From assembly GCA_031976175.1 (NCBI GenBank), contig DALYLR010000007.1, positions 46,633 through 110,632 of the forward strand: a DNA stretch of 64,000 bases. Direction: 5' to 3'. This DNA comes from DMER01 sp003451645. Its GTDB lineage: Bacteria > Pseudomonadota > Alphaproteobacteria > Micropepsales > Micropepsaceae. The position numbers and the translations under genes are program-made. The notes beneath the pieces were generated by a model. That model did no database searches and had not been told where the DNA came from. It saw only the letters and a list, made by a program, of their open reading frames with translations. Below, piece after piece: positions 35,160 through 43,914 of this stretch (positions are counted from its first letter, which is position 1; each line of letters starts with the position of its first letter).

Positions 35160-35668
35160 GCTTCCTTGCCGCCGAAAAAGGCGTGCAGCTTGTTGATCTG
35201 GCTAATGGCGCCTGGCACTGGCGCTGCATTCGCATAGAGCGAGACATCAAGCCGCTCAACACGCTCATAAAGCTGCGCACTGCGATCCAACAAGTCGACG
35301 AGCTTAACGGGAAGCACGTCTGCGGCTTCCGGCCTGCGGCCCAGGCAAATCTCTTTCGCACCCAAACGGTACTTCTCGCGGCCCGCCTCCTCCTCGGACA
35401 TCTCGCCTTCCGAGACCGCTCGCTGAACAAGCAGCCAAGACGCGATTTGCATCAAACGGGTCGTCAGCCGCATGCTCTCGCCTGCGTAAGCCAAGGCGGC
35501 CTTGGACGGCAGCGCGCGGGATTCTTGCCGGCCGCGCCCATCAAGATAGGTCGCCGTTTCTTCCACCATCGCCATGCCGTCGGCGAAGATCTTTTGGAAC
35601 ATCTCTGAGCCGGCAAACGCACGCGCGTTACCGAAGGGGAAACTCTGGGGCTGCGAATTGTGCGACAT
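35156..35668 (-). CDS. rcdA: Protease adaptor RcdA (DUF1465)
   Basis: RcdA is the ClpXP adaptor known from Caulobacter, where it helps destroy CtrA and other cell-cycle proteins. The 170-residue helical protein has the DUF1465 pattern (FADGMAMVEETATYLDGRGR, TRLMQIASWLLVQRAV, EYR-like EKYRLGAKEI). ATG 35668 has AGGTGA 9 nt upstream. The C-terminal tail is Lys/Glu-rich. Placement beside rpmE is seen in other alphaproteobacteria as far as I recall. Confidence 0.88.
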   Translation of the reverse strand: MSHNSQPQSFPFGNARAFAGSEMFQKIFADGMAMVEETATYLDGRGRQESRALPSKAALAYAGESMRLTTRLMQIASWLLVQRAVSEGEMSEEEAGREKYRLGAKEICLGRRPEAADVLPVKLVDLLDRSAQLYERVERLDVSLYANAAPVPGAISQINKLHAFFGGKEA

Positions 35669-35786
35669 CAACTAACTTCACCTTTGTTGCAGCACGCCGG
35701 GGGTCTCTTGATCGCAACGACACTGCAGAGCAGCGTTCAGATCAAGATTAAGTTCGCCTACTAACCCGAACCTGCGTTAACTTTGC

Positions 35787-36536
35787 ATGAAAGCCACAAG
35801 CGGCATTCGCGATCCCCTGATGCAGGCCTCACGCCAAGACGGACGTCCTCGAATAGCACGCCTTTGCGGCGTTGACGGCTGCAAATACGGCTGGATCGCG
35901 CTTCTTTGTGAGATCAATCTTTCGAACATTGAATGGCGCCTGGCGCGAAGCTGGAATGGCTTGACACTCACGGACGAGGTCATCGCAGTCGACATGCCGA
36001 TAGGACTTGCCGCGCGCGGCAAGCGCGGCTGCGACGAGGCCGCCCGCAAGGACCTTGGCCGCAAAGCGTCCAGCGTCTTTCCGATGCCAGTGAGGGAGGT
36101 CTTTGCGTTTGAGGAATATGCGCAAGCCAACGTCTGGTCCAAAGCCAATGGCCATGGCGGCGTTGTAAAGCAAGCGTGGCATTTGGGGCCAAAGGTGCTG
36201 GAGCTGGAAGCAGCCGCACTTAGCGGGCAGCATCCTTCGATTTTTGAAGCCCACCCTGAGTTGGCCTTTGCGCGCATCAACAACGGCACCCCTCTCCCAC
36301 CGAAACGCAGCACACTGGGTCTGAGCGAGCGGCTGAAACTCTTGGAGGATCATGGCATCGCAGGCCTTGATCGGCACCTCGCGCAAATGCCAAAGGGCGG
36401 CCTGAAACCGGACGATCTTGTCGATGCCGCGGTGCTGCTTTTGACCGCTCAGCGCATCGCGACTGGACGGGCCCGCTGTCTGCCCGATGAACCGCTCATC
36501 AACGCACAGGGCCTGCCGATGGCGATTTGGGTTTAG
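35787..36536 (+). CDS. DUF429-family protein
   Basis: The 249-residue product has the DUF429 pattern: GVDGCKYGWIALLC near the N-terminus (an RNase-H-like fold start), VDMPIGLAARGKRGCDEAAR, FEAHPELAFARI, and a C-terminal DDLVDAAVLLLTA. The acidic residues resemble those of RNase-H-fold nucleases, but activity is unproven. The first 25 residues may not be translated, as the core begins about residue 22. It converges with the DUF1192 gene. Confidence 0.82.
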   Translation: MKATSGIRDPLMQASRQDGRPRIARLCGVDGCKYGWIALLCEINLSNIEWRLARSWNGLTLTDEVIAVDMPIGLAARGKRGCDEAARKDLGRKASSVFPMPVREVFAFEEYAQANVWSKANGHGGVVKQAWHLGPKVLELEAAALSGQHPSIFEAHPELAFARINNGTPLPPKRSTLGLSERLKLLEDHGIAGLDRHLAQMPKGGLKPDDLVDAAVLLLTAQRIATGRARCLPDEPLINAQGLPMAIWV

Positions 36537-36727
36537 GATTTCCGCCCGAACAAAGTGTCGGCGGCTGCGAGGTGCTTCTGTTTGCTCTCAAGTGCGGCGC
36601 GAACGCGGACGATCTCGCCCTCCAACTCAACGATCCGCATCTCGAGCTCAGCGACTGACAACCGCGACAAATCGAGGCTGCCAAGGGCCTGGGGCTTCGG
36701 TCGAGGCTCATTGTCATCAAGGCTCAT
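36533..36727 (-). CDS. DUF1192-family small protein
   Basis: The 64-residue protein (MSLDDNEPRPKPQ..., then LSVAELEMRIVELEGEIVRV and a KQKHLAAADTLF end) matches DUF1192, a coiled-coil family of alphaproteobacteria. Homology sets the start at 36727, not the longer frame to 36850. Its stop overlaps the DUF429 stop on the other strand by 4 nt. Function unknown. Confidence 0.88.
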   Translation of the reverse strand: MSLDDNEPRPKPQALGSLDLSRLSVAELEMRIVELEGEIVRVRAALESKQKHLAAADTLFGRKS

Positions 36728-36834
36728 CGCGATCACCGTTGCATTCCACAAAGGCATCCAGGGATAGTGTGTCTCCCCGACAATGGTCAGCGCAAGCCCG
36801 TAATCACACAAAACTTCCGCAAGGAGACAAAGCG

Positions 36835-37833
36835 ATGTCCCAAACACCAAAAACCATGCGCGCCGTCGAGGCGGGAACCGTGGACGGCAAGCCTGCCCCC
36901 GTTTTGCACGAACGGCCGGTGCCGGAGCCTGGCCCCGGACAAATCCTGCTCAAGGTGGCCGCGACCGCCTTGAACCGCGCCGACTTGTTGCAGGTCTCGG
37001 GGCTCTATCCCCCGCCACCTGGCGCGCCAGCGACCTTGGGGCTGGAGGCCTCGGGGACAGTCGTGGACACAGGCCCCGGCGTGACCCGCTGGAAATTGGG
37101 TGACGCCGTTTGTGTGCTGCTGCCCGGCGGTGGCTATGCGGAATATTGCGTGGCCGATGAAGGCTCGGCTCTGCCGGTCCCCAAAGGCATCAGCCTGGTT
37201 GAGGCCGCGTCCCTACCCGAGGCCTACTTCACGGTCTGGACAAATGTGATGGACCGTTGCCGGCTCCAGCCTGGTGAGGCGTTTCTCGTGCATGGCGGCT
37301 CGAGCGGGATTGGCACCGCTGCGATTCAGCTCTTCGCGCAACGCGGCCATCCGGTCTTTACAACCGCAGGCACGCCAGACAAATGCCACGCCTGCACACA
37401 GCTCGGCGCCACGCTCGCCATCAACTACAGAACCCAAGATTTCGTTGAAACCATCAAAACCGCGACCCAAGGCAAAGGTGTTGACGTCATCCTCGACATG
37501 GTTGGCGGCGACTATATCGCCAAGAACATTCAGCTTCTGAAAACCGAGGGCCGCCTGGTCAATATCGCTTACCAAATGGGCGCAGAGGTCAAAATCAATT
37601 TCCTGCAGGTTCTGCTCAAGCGCTTGACCATCACCGCCTCGACCTTGCGAGTGCGCAGCCCGGCTGAAAAGGCCGCCATTGGCCGCGCGCTTGAGCGGGA
37701 GGTCTGGCCGCTGTTGAACGGGGGCAAAATCAAACCCGTGGTTGACCGCACCTACCCGCTGGAGGACGCAAAGGCAGCCCTGGAGCGCATGGCCGCCAGC
37801 GCCCATGTTGGGAAGATTATCCTTACAATTTAG
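36835..37833 (+). CDS. NAD(P)H quinone oxidoreductase, PIG3-like MDR family
   Basis: The 332-residue enzyme belongs to the zinc-free medium-chain reductases: GroES-like N-terminal domain with LNRADLLQVSGLYPPPPGAP (typical of the TP53I3/PIG3 group), and a Rossmann domain with VHGGSSGIGTAAIQL for NADPH. AAGGAGA lies 8 nt before ATG 36835. It is a stand-alone gene, divergent from DUF1192. Confidence 0.92.
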   Translation: MSQTPKTMRAVEAGTVDGKPAPVLHERPVPEPGPGQILLKVAATALNRADLLQVSGLYPPPPGAPATLGLEASGTVVDTGPGVTRWKLGDAVCVLLPGGGYAEYCVADEGSALPVPKGISLVEAASLPEAYFTVWTNVMDRCRLQPGEAFLVHGGSSGIGTAAIQLFAQRGHPVFTTAGTPDKCHACTQLGATLAINYRTQDFVETIKTATQGKGVDVILDMVGGDYIAKNIQLLKTEGRLVNIAYQMGAEVKINFLQVLLKRLTITASTLRVRSPAEKAAIGRALEREVWPLLNGGKIKPVVDRTYPLEDAKAALERMAASAHVGKIILTI

Positions 37834-37959
37834 TAGGATGGCATCACCCTTGCCGCAAGCACGACTTCGGGCTAAGAGAGGGTATTCCCAGGCAGCTTAG
37901 TGAGTGAGCGCCAGGTCCGGTGGCAAAGGAGCCCCGGCGCACAAGAAAGGTTTGACCGA

Positions 37960-38637
37960 ATGACCCAGCCCCTGATGCCCAAGGCGACCGCCATGTGGCT
38001 GATCAACAATACAGCGTTAACCTTCGAGCAGATTGCCGAGTTCTGTACCCTTCATCAGCTTGAAGTAAAGGCGATGGCGGACGAAACGCACCCAGAGCGG
38101 ATCATTCCGCTGGACCCCGTGATGACCGGCCAATTGACCCGCCAGGAGATCGAAGCGGCCGAGAAGGACCCGCGCAAGCGCCTTGTGCAGTCCAAATCGC
38201 GCTACGAGGTCCCGGAAAGCAAGAGCAAAGGCAAGCGCCGGCAGCGTTATGTGCCTGTTTCGCGGCGTCAGGACCGGCCCGATGCGATCTACTGGATCCT
38301 GCGCAACCACCCCGAGATGCCCGATTCCGAGATCGGCAAGCTGGTCGGCACCACCAAATCGACCATCGAGTCCATCCGCAACAAGACGCACTGGAACGCC
38401 TCCAACATTAAGGCGGTCGATCCGGTGACCTTAGGCTTGTGCACCCAGTTGGACCTCGATTTGGCAGTTGAGCGCGCGCAAGCCCTGAAAGTTAAAACGT
38501 CCGGCGGCGACGGGGCCAAGCTCAAACCGGCGCAGGACAGCGTCAAAGCAGCACAAGAGGCGGCATCGAATCCTTCGATGAAGTATGATCCGGCCTCTGT
38601 CTATTCCTCGATGCAGAAATTCAAGGGCCGCACCTAA
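37960..38637 (+). CDS. trcR: Cell cycle transcriptional regulator TrcR (DUF1013)
   Basis: The 225-residue protein starts MTQPLMPKATAMWLINNTAL and has FEQIAEFCTLHQLEVKAMAD followed by a second HTH-like segment (PDSEIGKLVGTTKSTIESI), matching DUF1013, reported as the TrcR cell-cycle regulator in Alphaproteobacteria. AAAGG lies 10 nt before ATG 37960; the 20-codon upstream extension lacks such support. It ends overlapping the convergent MFS gene by 4 nt. Confidence 0.9.
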   Translation: MTQPLMPKATAMWLINNTALTFEQIAEFCTLHQLEVKAMADETHPERIIPLDPVMTGQLTRQEIEAAEKDPRKRLVQSKSRYEVPESKSKGKRRQRYVPVSRRQDRPDAIYWILRNHPEMPDSEIGKLVGTTKSTIESIRNKTHWNASNIKAVDPVTLGLCTQLDLDLAVERAQALKVKTSGGDGAKLKPAQDSVKAAQEAASNPSMKYDPASVYSSMQKFKGRT

Positions 38638-39854
38638 CCAAGGCGCGGCGGCCCAGGCACGCCAGCAGGCTGTGGACGCGGCTCGTGCTCTGCTGGGCCG
38701 CGCTGCGCCATGCGCACGGCAATGAACACCGCGTAGAGCGCATGGACGACGCCAGCGAAGTAGAACAATCCCTCAACGCCGATACGGGCTACGATCTCTG
38801 CTGCCACAAAGGGGCCAATCGTCGCCGCCACGCCATAGGTGAACAAGATCCCGCTCGCCATCTCTGTCAGCTCTGTTGGTGAGGCACGATCATTGAGATG
38901 CGCATTGGCCAATGACCCGATCGGGAAGGCGGATGCACCATATGCGAACGCGCCCGCGAACATCACGGCCTGTGCGACGGCCCCCAGAAACGGCGCCAAG
39001 GCCAAGGTCAGGCTTGCGCCAACAGCAATGACCGCCGCTGCAAGAATGACGATCCTGCGGTCCACGAAATCTGACATACGCCCTAACGGCCATTGCGCGA
39101 GCGCGCCGCCAAAGATCACTGCGGACATGAAAAGCGCCACACCGTTCTGATCAAGGCCGCGGGCCTGCGCAAAACTGATCGCCAAGGTCCAGAACGCGCC
39201 CCCTGCCAGCCCGACGACGATCGCGCCGAAAAAACCCGCAGGCGAAAGGGTGTAAAGCCTCAAGACGGGCAATCGGACCCGGCCTGGCCGTTGCGGTTCG
39301 CTTTGCACGGTCAAACAAACCGGCATCAAACACAGCATGGTCAGGATTGCTGTCAGTGTGAAGAGCCAAGCCCCTGAGGGGTGCGCCAATGTGAACAAGT
39401 AGTTGCCACCAACAAGCGCCAGCGAATTCAGTGTCGCATAGGTCGTGAACACCCGGCCGCGATTGGCATTGTTGGCCTGACTATTGAGCCAGCTCTCAAT
39501 GATGGCGTACATGCCGGCCGCTGCAAACCCGATCCCCGCCCGCAAGAGGCTCCAAAGCCAAGGCTCAACTAGCAAGGGATGAACAAGAACGAGGGTCGCG
39601 GTGAGGGATGCCAAAACTGAAAATCCGCGCACATGCCCGACCCTGCGCAGAAAGGTGGGCGTCATCGCGCTGCCCAGAACAAATCCCGCAAAGAAGGTCG
39701 TGCCTATCCAGCCGATCTCGCGCACGCTGAAACCATCGAGCTCCGCGCGCGCGGGAACCAACGTCGCTTGCAGGCCATTGGCGAGCAGCAACAGAACCGC
39801 ACAACTCAAGAGAGCCGCAATTTTGGAGAGGTCAGCGAGAGAGAAACTTGCCAT
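38634..39854 (-). CDS. MFS transporter (YcaD-like)
   Basis: The 406-residue protein has 12 predicted helices with an MFS signature. The strongest segment is YAIIESWLNSQANNANRGRV, which is characteristic of the YcaD-type group, and GGALAQWPLGRMSDFVDRR is the second-half loop motif. ATG 39854 (MASFSLADLSK) is preferred; the frame extending to 39959 would run through the interrupted palindrome. Substrate unknown. Confidence 0.88.
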   Translation of the reverse strand: MASFSLADLSKIAALLSCAVLLLLANGLQATLVPARAELDGFSVREIGWIGTTFFAGFVLGSAMTPTFLRRVGHVRGFSVLASLTATLVLVHPLLVEPWLWSLLRAGIGFAAAGMYAIIESWLNSQANNANRGRVFTTYATLNSLALVGGNYLFTLAHPSGAWLFTLTAILTMLCLMPVCLTVQSEPQRPGRVRLPVLRLYTLSPAGFFGAIVVGLAGGAFWTLAISFAQARGLDQNGVALFMSAVIFGGALAQWPLGRMSDFVDRRIVILAAAVIAVGASLTLALAPFLGAVAQAVMFAGAFAYGASAFPIGSLANAHLNDRASPTELTEMASGILFTYGVAATIGPFVAAEIVARIGVEGLFYFAGVVHALYAVFIAVRMAQRGPAEHEPRPQPAGVPGPPRLG

Positions 39855-39857
39855 TGG

Positions 39858-39936
39858 CCTAGTGGTCCGAATCTGACATTTGCATCCCGTTGATACAGCG
39901 ACCGACGCAAATGTCAGGTTCAAAAGCTCCACTAGG
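39858..39936. promoter_or_regulatory. Interrupted double palindrome upstream of MFS gene
   Basis: CCTAGTGG (39858-39865) pairs with CCACTAGG (39929-39936), and CTGACATTTGC (39873-39883) with GCAAATGTCAG (39907-39917), all exact. The nested inverted repeats lie 3 bp upstream of the MFS start codon. They could be an operator, the ends of a small mobile element, or a repeat unit. Confidence 0.7.
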
Positions 39937-39993
39937 AGACTTTGCGTTGCAAAGAGCATCTAACCCAGGAACCCGGGCACTTACACTTCAATC

Positions 39994-40266
39994 TTACGCG
40001 ACACCAATACGCGGCGGCCCGCCATGCGCCGACTGCGAAGGCCCATAGGCCTTGTCCAGCACATGCGTTGAACGCTCTGCCAAATGCATCGCTTCGGACA
40101 GAAGCTGCAGAATGCGGATGTTGTTGTCCAGGACTGACCGCGCTTCCACGCGCTGATCATCAGCGATCTTGACCGACCGCAAGATCAGGTCGCGGCGGAC
40201 GGCGCCGAGAATATCCTCCAGCCGGTAGCCGTTGGGATTGGAATCGGACGACAGGAAATGGGTCAT
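39994..40266 (-). CDS. Conserved hypothetical protein
   Basis: The 90-residue protein begins MTHFLSSDSNPNGYRLEDIL and continues with GAVRRDLILRSVKIADDQR and NIRILQLLSEAMHLAERST, a helical pattern that I associate with small alphaproteobacterial proteins of unknown role. ATG 40266 is favoured by this N-terminus over the ATG four codons upstream. It lies alone between the palindrome and an acyl-CoA ligase. Confidence 0.7.
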   Translation of the reverse strand: MTHFLSSDSNPNGYRLEDILGAVRRDLILRSVKIADDQRVEARSVLDNNIRILQLLSEAMHLAERSTHVLDKAYGPSQSAHGGPPRIGVA

Positions 40267-40408
40267 GGGACACCTCATCAGAAGGCCCCAATTGCACCAC
40301 GCTGACCCTTAAGGCGGCGTTGCGCGAGGAGGTCGCCCGGACACCTTGTCTGCTTAACGAGACCTTACTATCGTCCCGCCCAACACCGCCATGACAGGGA
40401 GCATGCCA

Positions 40409-42184
40409 ATGGCCAAGAAAACCAAAGTCAAGCCAAAGGCCAACAAGAGCAAACCCGCCAAGCCGCCCACGGCCAAGGCCAAAGCAAAGTCTGCACCGGC
40501 CGCGCGCACGGCCAAACTAGCGAAGACGGCCAAGAAACCCGCCCGGGCCAAAAGCCGGATCACCCCTTACGCCACAGACCTCGACAAAACGCCGGCCAAC
40601 TATGTACCGCTATCCCCCATCACCTTCCTTGAGCGCTCTGCGCGTACCTTTCCTGATCATGTCGCCGTCATCCATGGAGACCTCCGGCGCACCTATACTC
40701 AGTTCTATCAACGCACCAGGAAATTGGCCTCCGCGCTAACCAGGCGAGGGATCAAGAAATTCGACACGGTGGCACTTTTGGCGCCAAACATCCCGGCCAT
40801 GCTGGAGGCGCATTACGGTGTGCCCATGGCGGGTGCGGTGATCAACACCATCAATTACCGCCTCAGCCCCGCGGAAGTCGCCTTCATCCTCGACCATGGT
40901 GAGGCCAAGGTCTTCATCGTCGACCGGGAGTTTGGCGAACTGGCGGCCCAAGCGCTGCAGCTCTGTAAGGCTAAGCCCTATGTCATCGGGATTGACGATG
41001 GCTTTGATGGCGGCATGCTGATCGGCGAGATCGAATATGAGGCCTTCATTGAGACTGGCGACGCGGACTTCGTGTGGTCCCCGCCAGCGGATGAGTGGGA
41101 TGCCATCGCGCTGAACTACACCTCAGGGACAACGGGCAATCCCAAGGGCGTCGTCTATCACCACCGGGGCGCCTATCTTTTGGCGCTCGGCAATATCATC
41201 TCAGCAGCGATTGCGCGCCACCCTGTCTATTTGTGGTCGGTGCCGATGTTCCATTGCAATGGTTGGTGTTTTACCTGGTCACTATCGGTTGTGGCCGGCA
41301 CGCATGTCTGTTTGCGGCGCGTGACCGCCGCCAACATGTATGAGGCGGCAGCGCGGTATGGCGTTACGCATATGTGCGGCGCGCCGATTGTCATGAGCAT
41401 GCTCGTCAATGCGACGGAGGCGGAACGCCGCGATCTCAGCAACCGCATTGAATTCATGACTGCTGCAGCGCCGCCTCCCGCTGCAACGCTGGCCCGGATG
41501 GAGGCTGCGGGCTTTGCGGTCAACCACGTCTATGGCCTGACCGAGACCTATGGTCCGGCGGTCGTCAACGCCTGGCACGCCGAATGGGATCGGATGCCGC
41601 TTGATGAGCGAGCCAAAACCAAGGCGCGCCAGGGTGTCCGCTATGCGGTCCTCGAAGACCTCAAGATCATGGACCCTGAGACCATGAAGCCTGTGCCGCA
41701 AGACGGTCAAACCATGGGCGAGGTGATGTTCCGCGGCAATGTTGTGATGAAGGGCTACCTCAAAAATCCCAAAGCGACAAAGGCGGCTTTCAAGGGCGGT
41801 TGGTTCCATTCCGGCGATTTGGGGGTGTGCCATCCTGATGGCTATATCCAACTCAAGGACCGCTCCAAGGACATCATCATCTCTGGCGGCGAGAACATCT
41901 CCTCCATCGAGGTGGAGGACGTCTTGATGAAGCATCCGGCTATTGGCCTGGCGGCCGTGATTGGCAAGGCGGATGAGAAATGGGGCGAGACACCCGTCGC
42001 CTTTGTGGAGATCAAACCGGGCCATGAACGCACCACGGCGGATGATGTGATCGCCTTCTGCCGCCTGCATTTGGGCGGCTACAAGGTCCCGCGTCAGATC
42101 GTGTTTGGCGACTTGCCCAAGACCTCCACCGGCAAGATCCAGAAGTTCAAACTACGCGACCAATTGGGCCGGATCGACTACTGA
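40409..42184 (+). CDS. Acyl-CoA synthetase (AMP-forming) with Lys/Ala-rich N-terminal tail
   Basis: The enzyme activates a carboxylic acid to acyl-AMP and then acyl-CoA. Core motifs: YTSGTTGNPKGVV, YGLTETYGP, GWFHSGDLG and the C-terminal catalytic Lys in PKTSTGKIQKF; similarity is to the medium-chain/methylmercaptopropionate CoA-ligase group, but the substrate is uncertain. The first 50 or so residues are almost only Lys, Ala and Pro, like histone H1 tails, before the normal N-terminus (ITPYATDLDKTPANYVPL). GGGAG lies 7 nt before ATG 40409, so the tail is probably translated. Confidence 0.93.
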   Translation: MAKKTKVKPKANKSKPAKPPTAKAKAKSAPAARTAKLAKTAKKPARAKSRITPYATDLDKTPANYVPLSPITFLERSARTFPDHVAVIHGDLRRTYTQFYQRTRKLASALTRRGIKKFDTVALLAPNIPAMLEAHYGVPMAGAVINTINYRLSPAEVAFILDHGEAKVFIVDREFGELAAQALQLCKAKPYVIGIDDGFDGGMLIGEIEYEAFIETGDADFVWSPPADEWDAIALNYTSGTTGNPKGVVYHHRGAYLLALGNIISAAIARHPVYLWSVPMFHCNGWCFTWSLSVVAGTHVCLRRVTAANMYEAAARYGVTHMCGAPIVMSMLVNATEAERRDLSNRIEFMTAAAPPPAATLARMEAAGFAVNHVYGLTETYGPAVVNAWHAEWDRMPLDERAKTKARQGVRYAVLEDLKIMDPETMKPVPQDGQTMGEVMFRGNVVMKGYLKNPKATKAAFKGGWFHSGDLGVCHPDGYIQLKDRSKDIIISGGENISSIEVEDVLMKHPAIGLAAVIGKADEKWGETPVAFVEIKPGHERTTADDVIAFCRLHLGGYKVPRQIVFGDLPKTSTGKIQKFKLRDQLGRIDY

Positions 42185-42187
42185 CCT

Positions 42188-42225
42188 TCAAAAGAAAACA
42201 CCCGGCTCAGGGTCTGGGCCGGGTG
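42188..42225 (-). terminator. Intrinsic terminator downstream of DUF465 gene
   Basis: CACCCGGC (42199-42206) pairs with GCCGGGTG (42218-42225). Read on the minus strand the stem is followed by TTTTCTTTT. It terminates the DUF465 gene at 42257 and, weakly, could also act on the converging ligase transcript. Confidence 0.75.
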
Positions 42226-42256
42226 CTCAATGAATTTCGGCGGAGGGCGGGTAAAC

Positions 42257-42457
42257 CTAGCTCGCCTTCATGACGGGGATATCGAGGTCGTCGTCATGTC
42301 GGAGCCGCTCCAATTCCTCTTTGATACGCAACTTTCGCTTTTTCAATTCCATGACCCGGAAATCGTCCGGATGCGGTCGAAGAAGCTCATTGTGCAGATC
42401 TTCTTCCAGTTTGCGGTGCTTATCGGAGAGTTCAACGAGGTGCGACTCTAAGCCCAT
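42257..42457 (-). CDS. YdcH/DUF465-family small protein
   Basis: The 66-residue protein (MGLESHLVELSDKHRKLEED, then ELKKRKLRIKEELERLRHD) is a charged two-helix coiled coil of the YdcH family, function unknown. ATG 42457 is chosen because GGAGG lies 8 nt upstream; the frame extends five codons further to 42472. Confidence 0.88.
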   Translation of the reverse strand: MGLESHLVELSDKHRKLEEDLHNELLRPHPDDFRVMELKKRKLRIKEELERLRHDDDLDIPVMKAS

Positions 42458-42689
42458 TGCGTATGCCTCCATGATGTAGGGCCAGATAAGTAGAGCACTT
42501 TGTCAAACATCTGTCATCGGGGGTTCTTCACCCAATGGAAAATTTTTAGTTAACGCCGAGTATAAAGTCTGACACACTCAATCGAAGCTTGAACGGCGAT
42601 CAAGGCCGGTCAAAGCGGGTGACCGCGCCGCGCCGTTGTGTTACGTTGAGAAATAAAGAAATAGCCAATCCGGAAAGCGGGTTGCATAC

Positions 42690-42992
42690 ATGTCCTTCAT
42701 GCGCACTGGTGATTCTGACCGCGACACGCCAACCTTGACGATCGTCGAGGGCCCCAACCTATTGAAGGTTGTTGGCGATGATCTTGGCTTGTCTGAAGAG
42801 GAGCGCACTTTGCGTGCGCGCCTTTCGCAACTGCGGCAAGAGCACCGGGATCTGGACGCGGCCATTGATGCGCTATTGGCAACTGGATCGCCCGATCAGC
42901 TGCAATTGACGCGCATGAAGAAACGAAAATTATCGTTGCGCGATCTGATCTCCAAGATCGAAGACGAATTGCTGCCTGACATCATTGCCTAA
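42690..42992 (+). CDS. YdcH/DUF465-family small protein, longer form
   Basis: The 100-residue protein ends in a DUF465 hairpin: LRARLSQLRQEHRDLDAAI, then QLTRMKKRKLSLRDLISKIE. The first 35 residues are an extra, less conserved head. It is divergent from the other DUF465 gene (217 bp between start codons), suggesting duplication or shared regulation. Function unknown. Confidence 0.85.
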   Translation: MSFMRTGDSDRDTPTLTIVEGPNLLKVVGDDLGLSEEERTLRARLSQLRQEHRDLDAAIDALLATGSPDQLQLTRMKKRKLSLRDLISKIEDELLPDIIA

Positions 42993-43001
42993 AGCGGACC
43001 C

Positions 43002-43739
43002 TCAGCGCGCGACGGCGCGCGCCCGCTTGGCACTATACATCGCCATGTCCGCCGCAGAGAGCGCGTCCGCAGCACTTAAGCCTGGCGCCAGCTGATATGC
43101 GCCATACGACACAGACAAGAGGAACATTTGCCCTTTCCATCCGAAGGGTTGCGCAGCCAAGGCGGCATTGAGCGCGTCCGCCTTTTGCAAGCCGGCGCTC
43201 TGATCGGCTTTGGTCAGCAAGATGCCGAACTCATCACCGCCCAGCCGCCCAACGACATCAGAGTCCCGGATTTGGCTCCGCAAAACTTGCGCCACATGTT
43301 GGAGGGCCGCATCGCCTGCCGCATGGCCCTGCTCGTCATTGATACACTTGAAGCCGTTCAGGTCGAGATAGAGCAAACAAACTGGTACGCCATACCGCTC
43401 GGTAAAGGCCATCATACGCGAGAGCTCTCGCACAAAAGCCCGCCGGTTCAAGATCGCGAGCAGACCGTCCAGGTCCGCCTCACTTTGCAAGGCGTCGATG
43501 CGCCGGCGCGATTGTTCAAGTTCTTGCCTGAGCCGGTCGACCTCGGCCATGAGCGTCATGATCGCGCTGCGAACTTGCGTTGTGAGCTCAGTGTCGGGGA
43601 TCCCCAAGATGGACGTGCTCGAGGCCGCCATGTCGGTGGCAATCGCTGGCGCTTGACTTTGCAACGAGCGGGACGTGCTGACCACGGTACCTTTCGGTGT
43701 ATAGCGCACAGACAATGGCCGCTCGCTCGTGACCTTCAT
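43002..43739 (-). CDS. Diguanylate cyclase (GGDEF domain)
   Basis: This enzyme makes c-di-GMP. The 245-residue protein has an N-terminal part with a coiled coil (about 45-95) and a C-terminal GGDEF domain: LDGLLAILNRRAF, the metal Asp in LYLDLNGFK, and the active site RLGGDEFG. An inhibitory RxxD site (RDSD) lies five residues before GGDEF, so product inhibition is likely. No membrane helix or sensor domain is seen. It converges with the DUF465 gene. Confidence 0.94.
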   Translation of the reverse strand: MKVTSERPLSVRYTPKGTVVSTSRSLQSQAPAIATDMAASSTSILGIPDTELTTQVRSAIMTLMAEVDRLRQELEQSRRRIDALQSEADLDGLLAILNRRAFVRELSRMMAFTERYGVPVCLLYLDLNGFKCINDEQGHAAGDAALQHVAQVLRSQIRDSDVVGRLGGDEFGILLTKADQSAGLQKADALNAALAAQPFGWKGQMFLLSVSYGAYQLAPGLSAADALSAADMAMYSAKRARAVAR

Positions 43740-43914
43740 TGTGAAGCACCCTGTCTCCGCTTTCTGCGCAGGTAACAGGGATAGGATGCTGTCCTATGCC
43801 TACCAAAACATTAAAGTGCATCGCGCGCTTTGGGCTGGCACTCACCCTTTTGATTGCCCATGATGACGGCCAATAAACGCCAACCACAACAGCTTAGGGA
43901 AGACCTTCAGAGAG

